Source: Axinella damicornis (taxonomy: Eukaryota > Porifera > Demospongiae > Axinellida > Axinellidae). Taken from it: 64,000 nucleotides of DNA. The position numbers and the translations under genes were made by a program. Positions 7,855 to 21,400 of the stretch are shown here, piece after piece. The notes under the pieces are model-generated. The model saw only the letters and a list, made by a program, of their open reading frames with translations, ran no database searches and was not told the DNA's origin. The stretch lies in the NCBI GenBank assembly GCA_963931865.1, contig OZ007508.1:19986201-20050200 (forward strand). The letters are read 5' to 3'. How positions within the stretch are numbered: the first letter of the stretch is position 1; each line of letters begins with the position of its first letter.

Positions 7855-10785
7855 ATCCCCCATCCCCCATCCCCTTCTCCTACCATCACCTCCTCCCCTG
7901 CTATGCCCGCCCGCTCTCTTCCTCCCACCTTCTTTCCTCCCCTCCTGTTCCTCCTTTCCCATAGGGTCGCCTGCTCCTTGCTCCCTTCTTCCCAGTGACC
8001 TTCGCTGACTTTTGGATTGCTGACCAGCTCAACAGCCTTGTTGTCATCCTCCTAGACGTTGAGTTCTTCTGGTGCTTCATGGTCTACGGATTACACTTCA
8101 CAAGTACAAGTTTAAATGCCAAGATTTCCAGATCTCGTTCCAACCTCAGTGTGGTATGGAGTTAGTTACTACCCATTGTCTCCACTCACGCACACACTGA
8201 ATCAGCACCGGACAGTTTTATTCAATGTGGATCAGTCACCTACGGCCTCAGACCAGTGCTGGCTGCGGTGCCAGCGTGCATTCGATTTATACAATGCCTG
8301 AAGCGTTACTATATCACCCGGGAAGCCTTCCCCCACCTGGTCAACGCTGGGAAGTACTCCACCTCCTTCTTTGTCGTCGGCTTCTCTTCCCTGGCATCCG
8401 GTCTCAGAGGTGGGTGGGTGGGTGATGTTTGGGAGGGGTGTGGATAGGTGATGTTTTGGGGGTGGGTGGGTGTTGTTTGGGAGGGGTGTGGGTGGGTGGT
8501 GTTTGGGGAGGGTGTAGGTGGGTGGATGATGTTTGGGAGGGGTGTGGGTGGATGACGTTTGGGAGGGGTGTTAATTTACACTACACACACACACTACACT
8601 ATATCCACACTCACACAGTCTCTGGAGCGGACCAGCAACCCGCAGGTTACTACGTTACCTTTGTGCTCTGGATTGTATCGGCCATCATCAGCTCCTGCTA
8701 CACCTTCATCTGGGACATCAAGATGGACTGGGGGCTCTTCGAGGGGAAGTACAAGCTCCGCTCCGAGCTCATCTACTCCAAGAAGGTAGAGTGTGCCAGC
8801 GGCCAACTGATATGCAAAATCTGGTGAATATATTTCACCAGGAGCTTATGAGCGGCGAAGCCGGCTTCGCCGCTCATAAGCTCCTGATTTCACACACAGT
8901 GTAGCCTCGTTCACGCATGGTGTGCGTCTTATTGACCCATGGATGACATTCTTGTGGTGTATGACCTGGGGACATGACATGAGCACAATACTTGGAATAA
9001 ATATCAGGTGGAAGATGATCATGAATGCCCCTTGCCCTCAGGCTAACACTCTCATGTCTTGTGTTGTTCGAAAGCACTGCATCCTATAGGCTGTATCTTC
9101 TGCACACATCAACTTATTCGCTCAGATCTACTATGTGCTGGCAGTGGTGGCGGACCTTATCTTCCGCTCCCTATGGACGCTCAACATCTCCGTCGGGGAG
9201 GCAGGGGCCAAGCTACTGGAGGGCAACATCATTGGAACTGTTCTGGCCATCATTGAAGTCTTTAGGTGGGTGGGGCAACTGTCAACGAGAGGGTTCACTA
9301 CTCCAAATAGAGCACACCCAAAAGTACTGAATTTCTCTGTGCGGGTTGCATCCCAACGAAAAGTTATGTGGGCGTAAAAATTCGTTCTTGATGTGGATGA
9401 TGGAGGGGATTGACTGGCAGTGTTAGGGTGTGCTCTATTTGGAGTAATGAAAGCATTTCCCACGTGTCCCCACCAGGCGTTTCATATGGAACTTCTTCCG
9501 TCTTGAGAACGAGCACTTGAACAACTGTGGCCAGTTCCGTGTGGTACGGGATATCTCTGTTCACCCATTGAACCTGGATGAAGTACCCCCTCAGGACGAG
9601 GAGGGAGCCGAGTTCAGGCTCAGAAACCACTTCCGTGAAGAGCGACGGATGTCGAATGTCCTCACTGAGGTGGGTGGATAATTTGTGCCAAGTGCTGAAA
9701 TGACAGCCTCATTCTTTGTGCTGTGCTCGTGCACAAACTAATATCCTAGCTGCTTCCCACTTCCTGCAGTGGAGAGCCATGCTGGTTTAGTTTGTGCATG
9801 TGGTCACACTCAATGATTGTAGTGTCGTACCCAGGTCTCACCCCAGCATTCGTCGCTTGCTGTACTAACGCGGGGAAGACCTGGTAAAACTGGTCACATG
9901 CATACCCGGACATTGGATGGAGGAGTGGCCCATTCCTTCTGTACAGCTGTTGCCGGGATGGCTTTCTAAGCCCGAGAAACGTTTCCAAGACTGCCTACGT
10001 CGACCGCTTAGTGCCCGAGAAACGTTTCCAAGACTGCCTATGTCGACCGCTTAGTGCCCGAGAAACGTTTCCAAGACTGCCTATGTCGACCGCTTAGTGA
10101 CCCATGGCTGCAATCAGTAGTACACTTGTGCAAGGTGTACCCCTCCTCCACATGTCCACCCAACGTCCAGGTACGTCCCTACTCCTGACCAGTTTTACCA
10201 GGCCATAATTACCCTCACTTTAGTACGTGTAGTTGAACAGCCCTTGGTTGGAGCCAGGTAGGCCATTTCTTGGCATAAATGGGCCTAGAAAACAGTGGTC
10301 TCACTTTGCAGAGCCTCGAATTCCAGTGTTCAAGGCTGATTTTTCTGCTAGAGCGAGTTACCGTCACCCGAGCATCTTGATCGCGTACACGTTAACGAGT
10401 GGGTGTGGTCAGAATCACAAATGGGGAAAGCATGACTGTGTGCAGTTCTGTGTTAAGTTTTGAGCGTGAAAACCGATGGGAACCTTATCTAGGGTATTTT
10501 AAGTAGATTACAAGCTATAAAACTGACCTCCAGAATCTGTGGTTGGTAAAGAGTTAAAGCAACTAGATCTAGAATTCTCTCTCATTGTTTCAGTTGTCAA
10601 CTGCGTCGTCCCCCATCCTACGACTGAGGAAGGGTACCTCATCCCAAGAGAACGAGTCGGGAGTCACCATTTATCAAAGGGGGTTCCACTCAGCCATCAT
10701 CCCTAGCACCATCCCGGAGAATGACGAGGACGTTGAGAGTGTGATCAGTGCGAGCATGGTCAGTGTCCACTCTACAACAGTGTAG
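4969..10785 (+). CDS. XPR1: XPR1 phosphate exporter, nine exons, complete
   Basis: Exons: 4969-5101, 6433-7217, 7519-7698, 7965-8103, 8236-8409, 8619-8785, 9126-9265, 9477-9669, 10594-10785. Phases join to a 700-residue protein, close to human XPR1 (696). It exports inorganic phosphate at the plasma membrane. The N-terminus is an SPX domain (starts [19 protein letters not shown]) and contains the basic [10 protein letters not shown] helix that binds inositol pyrophosphates in this family. Several hydrophobic segments follow (for example [20 protein letters not shown]). The C-terminal EXS domain shows [52 protein letters not shown] and [19 protein letters not shown]. The tail ends in a Ser- and acid-rich stretch. 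Exon 3 is preceded by a C homopolymer acting as the polypyrimidine tract. Introns hold several small transposons. The stop lies 117 bp from the RPL5 stop (convergent). Confidence 0.95.
5619..5895. repeat. Inverted-repeat element R2, copy 1 (XPR1 intron 1)
   Basis: About 275 bp with long terminal inverted repeats. Both ends contain GAGATACGAAGCTGGGATTT (or its complement) followed by GCACCATTGTGATCAGCATG. The second copy is at 26373-26650 in the MFS gene, in the opposite orientation. Related internal fragments lie just upstream (about 5420-5560). Flanks are too decayed to give a clear TSD. Confidence 0.75.
5933..6027. mobile_element. TAGCCTCG-family element, 95 bp (XPR1 intron 1)
   Basis: Ends are TAGCCTCGTTCCCAG and CTTGGGAATGAGGCTA. 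Flanks TGCGTGCC (left) and TGCATGCC (right) look like an 8-bp duplication with one mismatch, where other family members give 9 bp. Confidence 0.7.
7240..7319. mobile_element. TAGTCTCA-ended element, 80 bp, 9-bp TSD (XPR1 intron 2)
   Basis: Left end TAGTCTCATTCCCAGACC and right end GGTCTGGGACCGAGACCA form the outer stem. An inner stem uses CCACCTGCTCCTAA and its complement. TSD GTTGTATAG / GTCGTATTG (7 of 9 match). Confidence 0.75.
8839..8886. mobile_element. 48-bp perfect palindrome with 7-bp TSD (XPR1 intron 6)
   Basis: A gap-free palindrome: the 24-bp arm starts CAGGAGCTTATGAGCG and meets its complement at 8862/8863. It is flanked by exact 7-bp repeats ATTTCAC (8832-8838 and 8887-8893). 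Relatives lie at 28930-28972 and 55524-55582. The direct flanking repeats show that the whole palindrome arrived as one insertion. Confidence 0.85.
9822..10206. repeat. Decayed inverted-repeat element R1, copy 2 (XPR1 intron 8)
   Basis: Shares the order of blocks with 37091-37641: a TACCCAGGTCTCACCCCAGC left end, a GGTAAAACTGGTCACATGC block, then CCTCCTCCACATGTCCACCC, ACGTCCAGGTACGTC and ACCAGTTTTACCAGGCC at the right. It has been interrupted internally by a 43-bp tandem triplication (9970-10098). Confidence 0.65.
9970..10098. repeat. 43-bp unit repeated three times
   Basis: Three almost identical head-to-tail units beginning GCCCGAGAAACGTTTCCAAG and ending GTCGACCGCTTAGT. Only one C/T difference is seen, so the expansion is recent. 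It lies inside the R1 repeat in XPR1 intron 8. Confidence 0.9.
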
Positions 10786-10902
10786 ACAGTTATCACAGAG
10801 CTACAGGTATTTGGATATATTTATGTATGTAATATTTTTATTCTTTATCTTTATCGTGTGTTGATCAAATTTTCTTCAAAACACAAACATGGAAATCAAT
10901 GC

Positions 10903-15119
<4,217 letters not shown>

Positions 15120-15378
15120 TCTGAAGACTTGGGTGGGCACGGATTCAACGGGATCCTGTGTGCTCCTTCGAGGAGGTACCTCAACACTACACGCGACTGG
15201 CTGCAAAGGAAATTGCTGCGCATGCGCACAACTCTTGAGTGTGATGAGCTTTAGTTGGAGTTCACAGATCTGATTCTGCCGTCTGCAGCGGCATTGGCCT
15301 GGCTGCAGTCAGCTCTGAAGCTAGGGTGCGCCAAAGTTAGTGACAATTCAACGGAACTCAGTGCCCAGCAAGCTAGCA
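15120..15378. promoter_or_regulatory. Bidirectional RPL5/TRAPPC1 promoter with NRF1 palindrome
   Basis: 259 bp lie between the two divergent ATGs. A perfect NRF1-type site TGCGCATGCGCA is at 15217-15228. The RPL5 5' UTR must lie in the left part because the ATG ends its first exon. Confidence 0.6.
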
Positions 15379-15801
15379 ATGACAGTATATAATCTGTACA
15401 TCTTTGATAGGAACTGCACTTGCCTGTACTACAAGGAATGGGCAAGACACAAAGATGCTGGAATTTCTAAAGATGAGGAATTCAAACTGATGTACGGCAT
15501 GATCTTCTCAATCAAATCTCTTATCTCAAGATTGTCCATAAGCAGTGCAAAGGAAGGATTTGTCAGCTTTGCCACCACCAAGTACAAACTGCACTTCTAC
15601 GAGACTCCCACGGGGCTGAAGTTTGCGTTGAACACAGACACCAATGTTGGCAACTTGCAAGATGTGTTGTGGCACATCTACAGCAAAGTGTACGTTGAGT
15701 ACGTTGTTAAAAACCCTCTCTGCCAGCCGGGCGAGTGGATAAAGAGTGAACTGTTTGCGACTGAACTGGACTCTTATGTGCAAACCCTGCCATTTAGGTA
15801 G
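15379..15801 (+). CDS. TRAPPC1: TRAPPC1, single exon
   Basis: A 140-residue intronless protein (human 145). TRAPPC1 is a longin-fold subunit of the TRAPP complexes, which activate Rab1 and Rab11 in ER-Golgi and endosomal trafficking. It begins MTVYNLYIFDRNCTCLYY, followed by EEFKLMYGMIFSIKSLISRL, FVSFATTKYKLHFYETPTGL, and a C-terminal YVEYVVKNPL segment with the last strand ending LDSYVQTLPF. The ATG at 15379 is preferred over an upstream in-frame non-ATG extension because MTVYNLYIFDR is the family start. It shares a promoter region with RPL5. Confidence 0.96.
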   Translation: MTVYNLYIFDRNCTCLYYKEWARHKDAGISKDEEFKLMYGMIFSIKSLISRLSISSAKEGFVSFATTKYKLHFYETPTGLKFALNTDTNVGNLQDVLWHIYSKVYVEYVVKNPLCQPGEWIKSELFATELDSYVQTLPFR

Positions 15802-15989
15802 CAGTAGAAAATAACCCTTTTTGTGTGTTTTGTCAAGTTAATTAATTTAACCCATTTAGTGCTACATAGTGCAGCAGTTGTATATTGAGTTTGGTAGTAG
15901 TGTTCAGTAAATATTTATGGTGAGTTACAATTCAGTATCACATCAAGTTGATCAGTACCACCAAGGATACTTGATTACATTGTGTGATC

Positions 15990-16170
15990 AGTATGTGATC
16001 AGTGTCAGATCAAGGTGATCAGTATGTGATCAGTGTCAGATCAAGGTGATCAGTATGTGATCAGTGTCAGATCAAGGTGATCAGTATGTGATCAGTGTCA
16101 GATCAAGGTGATCAGTATCACATCAGGGTAATCAGAATCTCATCAGGGTAATCAGAATCTCATCAGGGTG
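15990..16170. repeat. GATCA-rich minisatellite, about 30-bp unit
   Basis: About four near-perfect units containing GATCAGTATGTGATCAGTGT, then shorter degenerate GGGTAATCAGAATCTCATCA units. The array runs up to within about 15 bp of the TRMT10B-like ATG, so it occupies that gene's upstream region. Confidence 0.9.
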
Positions 16171-16180
16171 ACCAGTATCA

Positions 16181-17861
16181 ATGGGTAGACTATTAAGACA
16201 ACGACACCTACTGAGAGCTCGTGAGGCCATGCGGAGTGGGCTCAGAGTAGCTATTGACTGCAGCCTGGAGAAGACCATGTCGGACAGAGTAAGCTGATTC
16301 TTTTGCTCCCTGCCATCATGCTGAACTGAGGGTTGACTCGTCCCATGCATTCACTGCAGGAGGTGAAGCGACTGGCTGGTCAGCTTGGACTAGCCCACGC
16401 TCTCAACATGAGGTCGACAAGGCCATTTCGTCTCTACCTGACAGGACTGGCATGTGGTGGCAGGTTAGAACAGGCCTTCAGACGATGGTCACCAGGATAC
16501 GAGAATTACATGGTTAGTTCACCTCCCTCCCTCCATCCCACCCACTCTCCCTCCCTTCCAAGAAGGCACAGAATAAGACAACATGCACTAAGGCCTGCAA
16601 TATCGTCCTCTCCAGATTGATGTAACAGAGAAGCTGTACCACCAGTATTTCAGGCCAGAGGAAGTGCTGTACCTGAGTCCGGACTCAAGGAATGGTATGC
16701 AGGATGACATGTTCGACATCAGGATAACTAGTTGGTATCAATAGTCCCACACCAATCAGGAGGAGGATAGGGCTACATCATGTAGGTACTGGAAATGTGC
16801 ACGAGTAGTTAACTCTATCCTTCAGACTCATCAGATATCCTGCAGTCAGGAAATATCCTGTGGTAGACTCAGGGATCTCAGGAATTGGTGGACTGGACAT
16901 CATTGCTATATAGAACAGGTGTCTTAACTCTTCTTCCAGTTCTGTGGACAGTTGAACCCAGCAGGGTGTACGTCTTGGGTGGAGTTGTGGATGAATCAGT
17001 TGACAAGGTGACAGACATTACACGTAGCTATGGAATGTTGGAAAATGCCAGCTTACAGTATAACAGCTGAGTTTTTTCTCCCCAGTGATGTCATACCAAG
17101 ATACTCATCCCCAAACCAAAATGTAATGTTCCCGTTTCTGTCCACAGGGGCTGACACAGTTTGAGGCCAGTAAGGCCGGGGTCTGCACCGTCCGTCTCCC
17201 CATACCGGAGCATGTGGTAGCAAGAGCTAGTAATCTGGGACATGTCAACCTGGCCATCAACCAAGGTGTGCTGCTACCCATCCACACACTCACATACCCA
17301 TGCATTATGATGTGTGGGGCTCACACCTAGCCTCGTGCCCAGGTCCAGTTCTGCAAGCAACAAACACTAGTGTGGTGAGATAGCTAGCCTCAATCGTTCC
17401 CAGGCTCTCTCTCCGAAAGAGAGCCTGGGAACTGAGAAGCCCTGTGTATAAGGACATACCTCATGTATGTGTGAGAGGGGAGTCATGATTAAGACGATGA
17501 TTCTCCAGTCCCCTTGTTCCTCCCTCCCTTCTCCTTCTCGGTCCTCCTGTTCCCTCCCTTCCTCCCATCCCTCCTCCTTCCCTCCCTCCTTCCCACTCCC
17601 CTCCTCCCTCTCTCCCCTTTCCACTCCCCTCCAGCCTCCCTCCTCCTTCCCACTCCCCTCCTCCCCCTACAAAATGTATAGTGATATCTACAAGTACAGT
17701 TATTGTTGGTTCTCCCCCCCCCCCCCCCCCCCCCCCCCCCTCTCGATCCTCCCCCTCACAATACAGTGTTGGGTACTCTCCTGTTAGTACAAGAGGATGG
17801 TGATTGGGGGAAAGCGTTCACACTCCACATCCCGAGACGGAAAGGTTACACATTTGGCTGA
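16181..17861 (+). CDS. TRMT10B: TRMT10B-like tRNA (guanine-9-N1) methyltransferase, six exons
   Basis: Exons: 16181-16288, 16360-16512, 16616-16694, 16940-17007, 17148-17265, 17767-17861. Phases join to about 206 residues. Family: SPOUT methyltransferases that methylate position 9 of tRNAs with S-adenosylmethionine. Seen: RVAIDCSLEKTMS (family AIDLS motif), RPFRLYLTGL, EEVLYLSPDSRN (family YLTPDS), RVYVLGGVVDES with the conserved Asp, CTVRLPIPEHV, and NLAINQVLGTLL near the end. The LTG, VYILGGLVDES and ARLPI wording is closest to TRMT10B among the three animal paralogues. The predicted start gives a protein about 100 residues shorter than human TRMT10B. The basic N-terminus may be missing, or encoded upstream across the GATCA minisatellite. 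The last intron contains a C homopolymer. Confidence 0.85.
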
Positions 17862-18488
17862 ATCCAAACAACCACATCAACACAGCCAATCTTGCAACAC
17901 TGATTGAAGTATTGTCGATATCGAAACACGTTTCACATGGGCTTCTAGTGTCAGGAGGCAATAATTCATACAAGAATGCATGCATGATGACCTCATCATC
18001 TGCAATAACGATGTCATCGAACAAGTTCTTGCTCATAGTGATGCAATTCCTCCATTGATTGCCTTGTACCAGTATGTGTCCCCTCGGTCTCCATGGCTAC
18101 ATGGTGTACCAGTATGTGTCCCCTCGGTCTGGCTACATGGTGTACCATATGCTCTGAAATGTATAGTCCTACAATTCATTTAGCTAGCAATCGATGATGG
18201 TCGTCAATGGCCCCTCCTTGCTGTTGTTGCTAGCACTGGGGGCGAGTGTCATCAGAATGTACTAATACATAATAATTATGCTCTTGAAGTTTAATTACGT
18301 TGCTCACATAAATAATGCGAGTGTACATACAATTGATGCCACGATTGTACATGCAGTCAACATGTATAATGTATTAGAGATGCAGAATTGGGAGCAATGG
18401 ACACAATCAGGATGCCAGGGAGTAGCTCATCGGCCATCATACACACACATACATACACAGAGGACCCTGTACAAACACTCCATCTCCA
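17862..18488. other. Intergenic gap between convergent TRMT10B-like and UCK
   Basis: No exon seen. It contains an imperfect 40-bp direct duplication around 18067-18145 (GTACCAGTATGTGTCCCCTC twice). TRMT10B-like and UCK transcripts converge here. Confidence 0.6.
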
Positions 18489-21400
18489 CTAGTGTGGTCT
18501 GGCTAGGAGCGAGTCGGACTGCCTCCTTGTTCTCTGCTTCCGCTCCGGTCTGCTGCTCACGTTCCCGGCCAGAATGTCCTTAATGTGCTGCACAATCAGG
18601 TTGATGGCGACTGGGGAATCAGAACCAGAGTTGTGTGCGTGTGATTGGAGGGTTACAGCAGCCCTAACCTCGTCCCCAGGCCACGCGGAGTATGGAAAGT
18701 CCGCGTGGCCTGGGGACGAGGTACAGTAGCCCATGCAGACAGCAATTATTGCTAAGCTATAGAGACAACACAAATGTGAGCATATGGAGAAGCTAGAAGG
18801 CAGCCGCTGTCTTGCAAGCTGTGCAGAAGGCAGCCGCTGTCTTGCAAGCTGTGCAGAAGGCAGCCGCTGTCTTGCAAGCTGTGCAGAAGGCAGCCACTGT
18901 CTTGCAAGCTGTGCAGAAGGCACCCGCTGTCTTGCAAGCTGTGCAGAAGGCAGCCGCTGTCTTGCAAGCTGTGCAGAAGGCAGCCGCTATCTTGCAAGCT
19001 GTGCAGAAGGCAGCCGCTGTCTTGCAAGCTGTGCAGAAGGCAGCCGCTGTCTTGCAAGCTGTGCAGAAGGCAGCCGCTATCTTGCAAGCTGTGCAGAAGG
19101 CAGCCGCTGTCTTGCAAGCTGTGCAGAAGGCAGCCGCTATCTTGCAAGCTGTGCAGAAGGCAGCCGCTGTCTTGCAAGCTGTGCAGAAGGCAGCCGCTGT
19201 CTTGCAAGCTGTGCAGAAGGCAGCCGCTGTCTTGCAAGCTGTGCAGAAGGCAGCCGCTGTCTTGCAAGCTGTGCAGAAGTAGCCTCGTTCCCAGTCCCAC
19301 GCCCAGCTTTCCGTCGCTGCTTAGTACAGCGACGGAAAGCTGGGCGTGGGACTGGGAACGAGGCTAGTGCAGAAGGCAGCCGCTGTCTTGCAAGCTGTGC
19401 AGAAGGCAGCTGCTGTCTTGCAAGCTGTGCAGAATTTCAGCTGGTAGGCTGCAGGAAACGGTGGGAATTCTCTTACCCATGTTTTCAGATCCTCTTGGGA
19501 TAATGACGTCCGCATACTTCTTGGTCTGTGGAAGAGCAGCAAATACAACTGTAGCAGTGAGAAGAATTACAGTTGGTGGATGTGTGAGAGAGAGCCTCAT
19601 TCCCAGGCCTCCACCCAGTGTGGGAACGAGGCTATGAGAGAAGGATGCATAATATTATGAGAGATGGATGCCTGCGAGAGAGATGGATGCCTATAAGAGA
19701 GATGGATGCCTATGAGAGAGATGGATGCCTATAAGAGAGATGGATGCCTATGAGAGATGGATGCCTATGAGAGAGATGGATGCCTATGAGAGAGATGGAT
19801 GCCTGTGAGAGAGATGGATGCCTACGAGAGAGATGGATGCCTACGAGAGAGATGGATGCATGCGAGAGAGATGGATGCCTACGAGAGAGATGGATGCCTA
19901 TGAGAGAGATGGATGCATGCGAGAGGGATGGAGAAAGATAGATGCCTGTACGTGAGAGAGATGGACCCACTGGCAGTGTGAACTCCTCGAAGGCAGGCTT
20001 GACGTAGTGTGTGTACTGGCTCAGTATTTGGTCCAGGTCTCGACCTCGCTCATTGATGTCTCTGAGGACTGATGTGAGAGGTGTGTGAGAGGTGTGTGTG
20101 AGGTGTGAGGTGTGAGGTGTGTGAGAGTGGTGTGAGGTGTCGGATGGAGAGGATTGTGTGAGGACCTGCACGAAAACAATGTTACCCTGTTGGTGCAGCA
20201 TATCATCTCCTGTCTAAAACCTGCCTACATAGCACGTGTATGTCTGTGTGCTGTGCATGTGAGTGTATAAATGTGTGTGTGCATGCGTGCAGGGCTACCA
20301 AGACACCTGACTGTGTCCACCGTCTCTTAGCCCACAGCACCTCACCTCTTCTTGCGAGTCTTGTGTCACTGTCCGTGTCCACAAAGAGCTTCATGTGCAA
20401 CATATCTCGGACGTTGGGATCATACAGCACCAGGATCCCCTCAAACAACACTACATCGGCCGGATAGATCCTGCGTGACCGTGACTCATCCATCCTAGGG
20501 TACAGAGTGAGAATACATGCGGGAAAGGTCAAAGTTCAGATGTTCCCGACTAAATTACCTACACGCATGTACCTTGAGTGAGTTTTGAAGTCGTAGACCG
20601 GGATCTTTACCGTCTTTCCCTGCAGAATTCTCTCAAGAGTTTGCTTCATTAGAGCTGTGTCAAAGGCATCTGCATGACAGAGTGGATGACCTCTAGAGAC
20701 AGGTGTTGAAATCTACCATAAACATATCCCCAGAGACAAACCATTCATGCACAAATCACACACACGTCACACGCATGTCACACACACGTCACACGCACGT
20801 CACACACACGTCACACGCACGTCACACACACGTCACACGCACGTCACACGCACGTCACACACACGTCACACGCACGTCACACACATGTATACACAGTGGC
20901 CGAAATAACGGTCGGACATCGGACATTTTCCGACCATTTATCCACTTTGTCCGACCAAACATCCATGTGTTCGGTCAAAATGTCCAGCCATTATAATACC
21001 ACATCGGGATGACACCGCGCGAGCTACTAGTGCAAGTACACTGTGCGAGTAGACGCTTTACTGCAAGTATACGGCGAGATGCTCTCCTTACAATATAGAG
21101 ACATGCACTCGTATTTATAGCACTAAGTTGGAGCTTCAAATATGATTATGGGTTCATGAATATACTTACCAGGTGGCAAATAGGACTATGAATGCACAAC
21201 TATAAAAAAAGCATTCTGTGGCATGTGTGGATGATGGCTAACCTCATTCCCAGGCCTACCCTGTTCTTTCTGTTCTTCAGTTTGCATTGACAATAATACA
21301 CGGATGCGGAAGATAACGCAAACCGAAGAGCAGAAAAAAACGTGGAAAGAGGCTAGATAATGGCAGATCAACAGTTGAGAATGGCAGAACAAAATTGATT

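Noticed and set aside
18784..19503. Long open frame of repeated [10 protein letters not shown] decapeptides (and [10 protein letters not shown] on the other strand)
   Set aside because: It is a 30-bp minisatellite whose length is a multiple of three, inside an intron of UCK whose exons join in phase across it.
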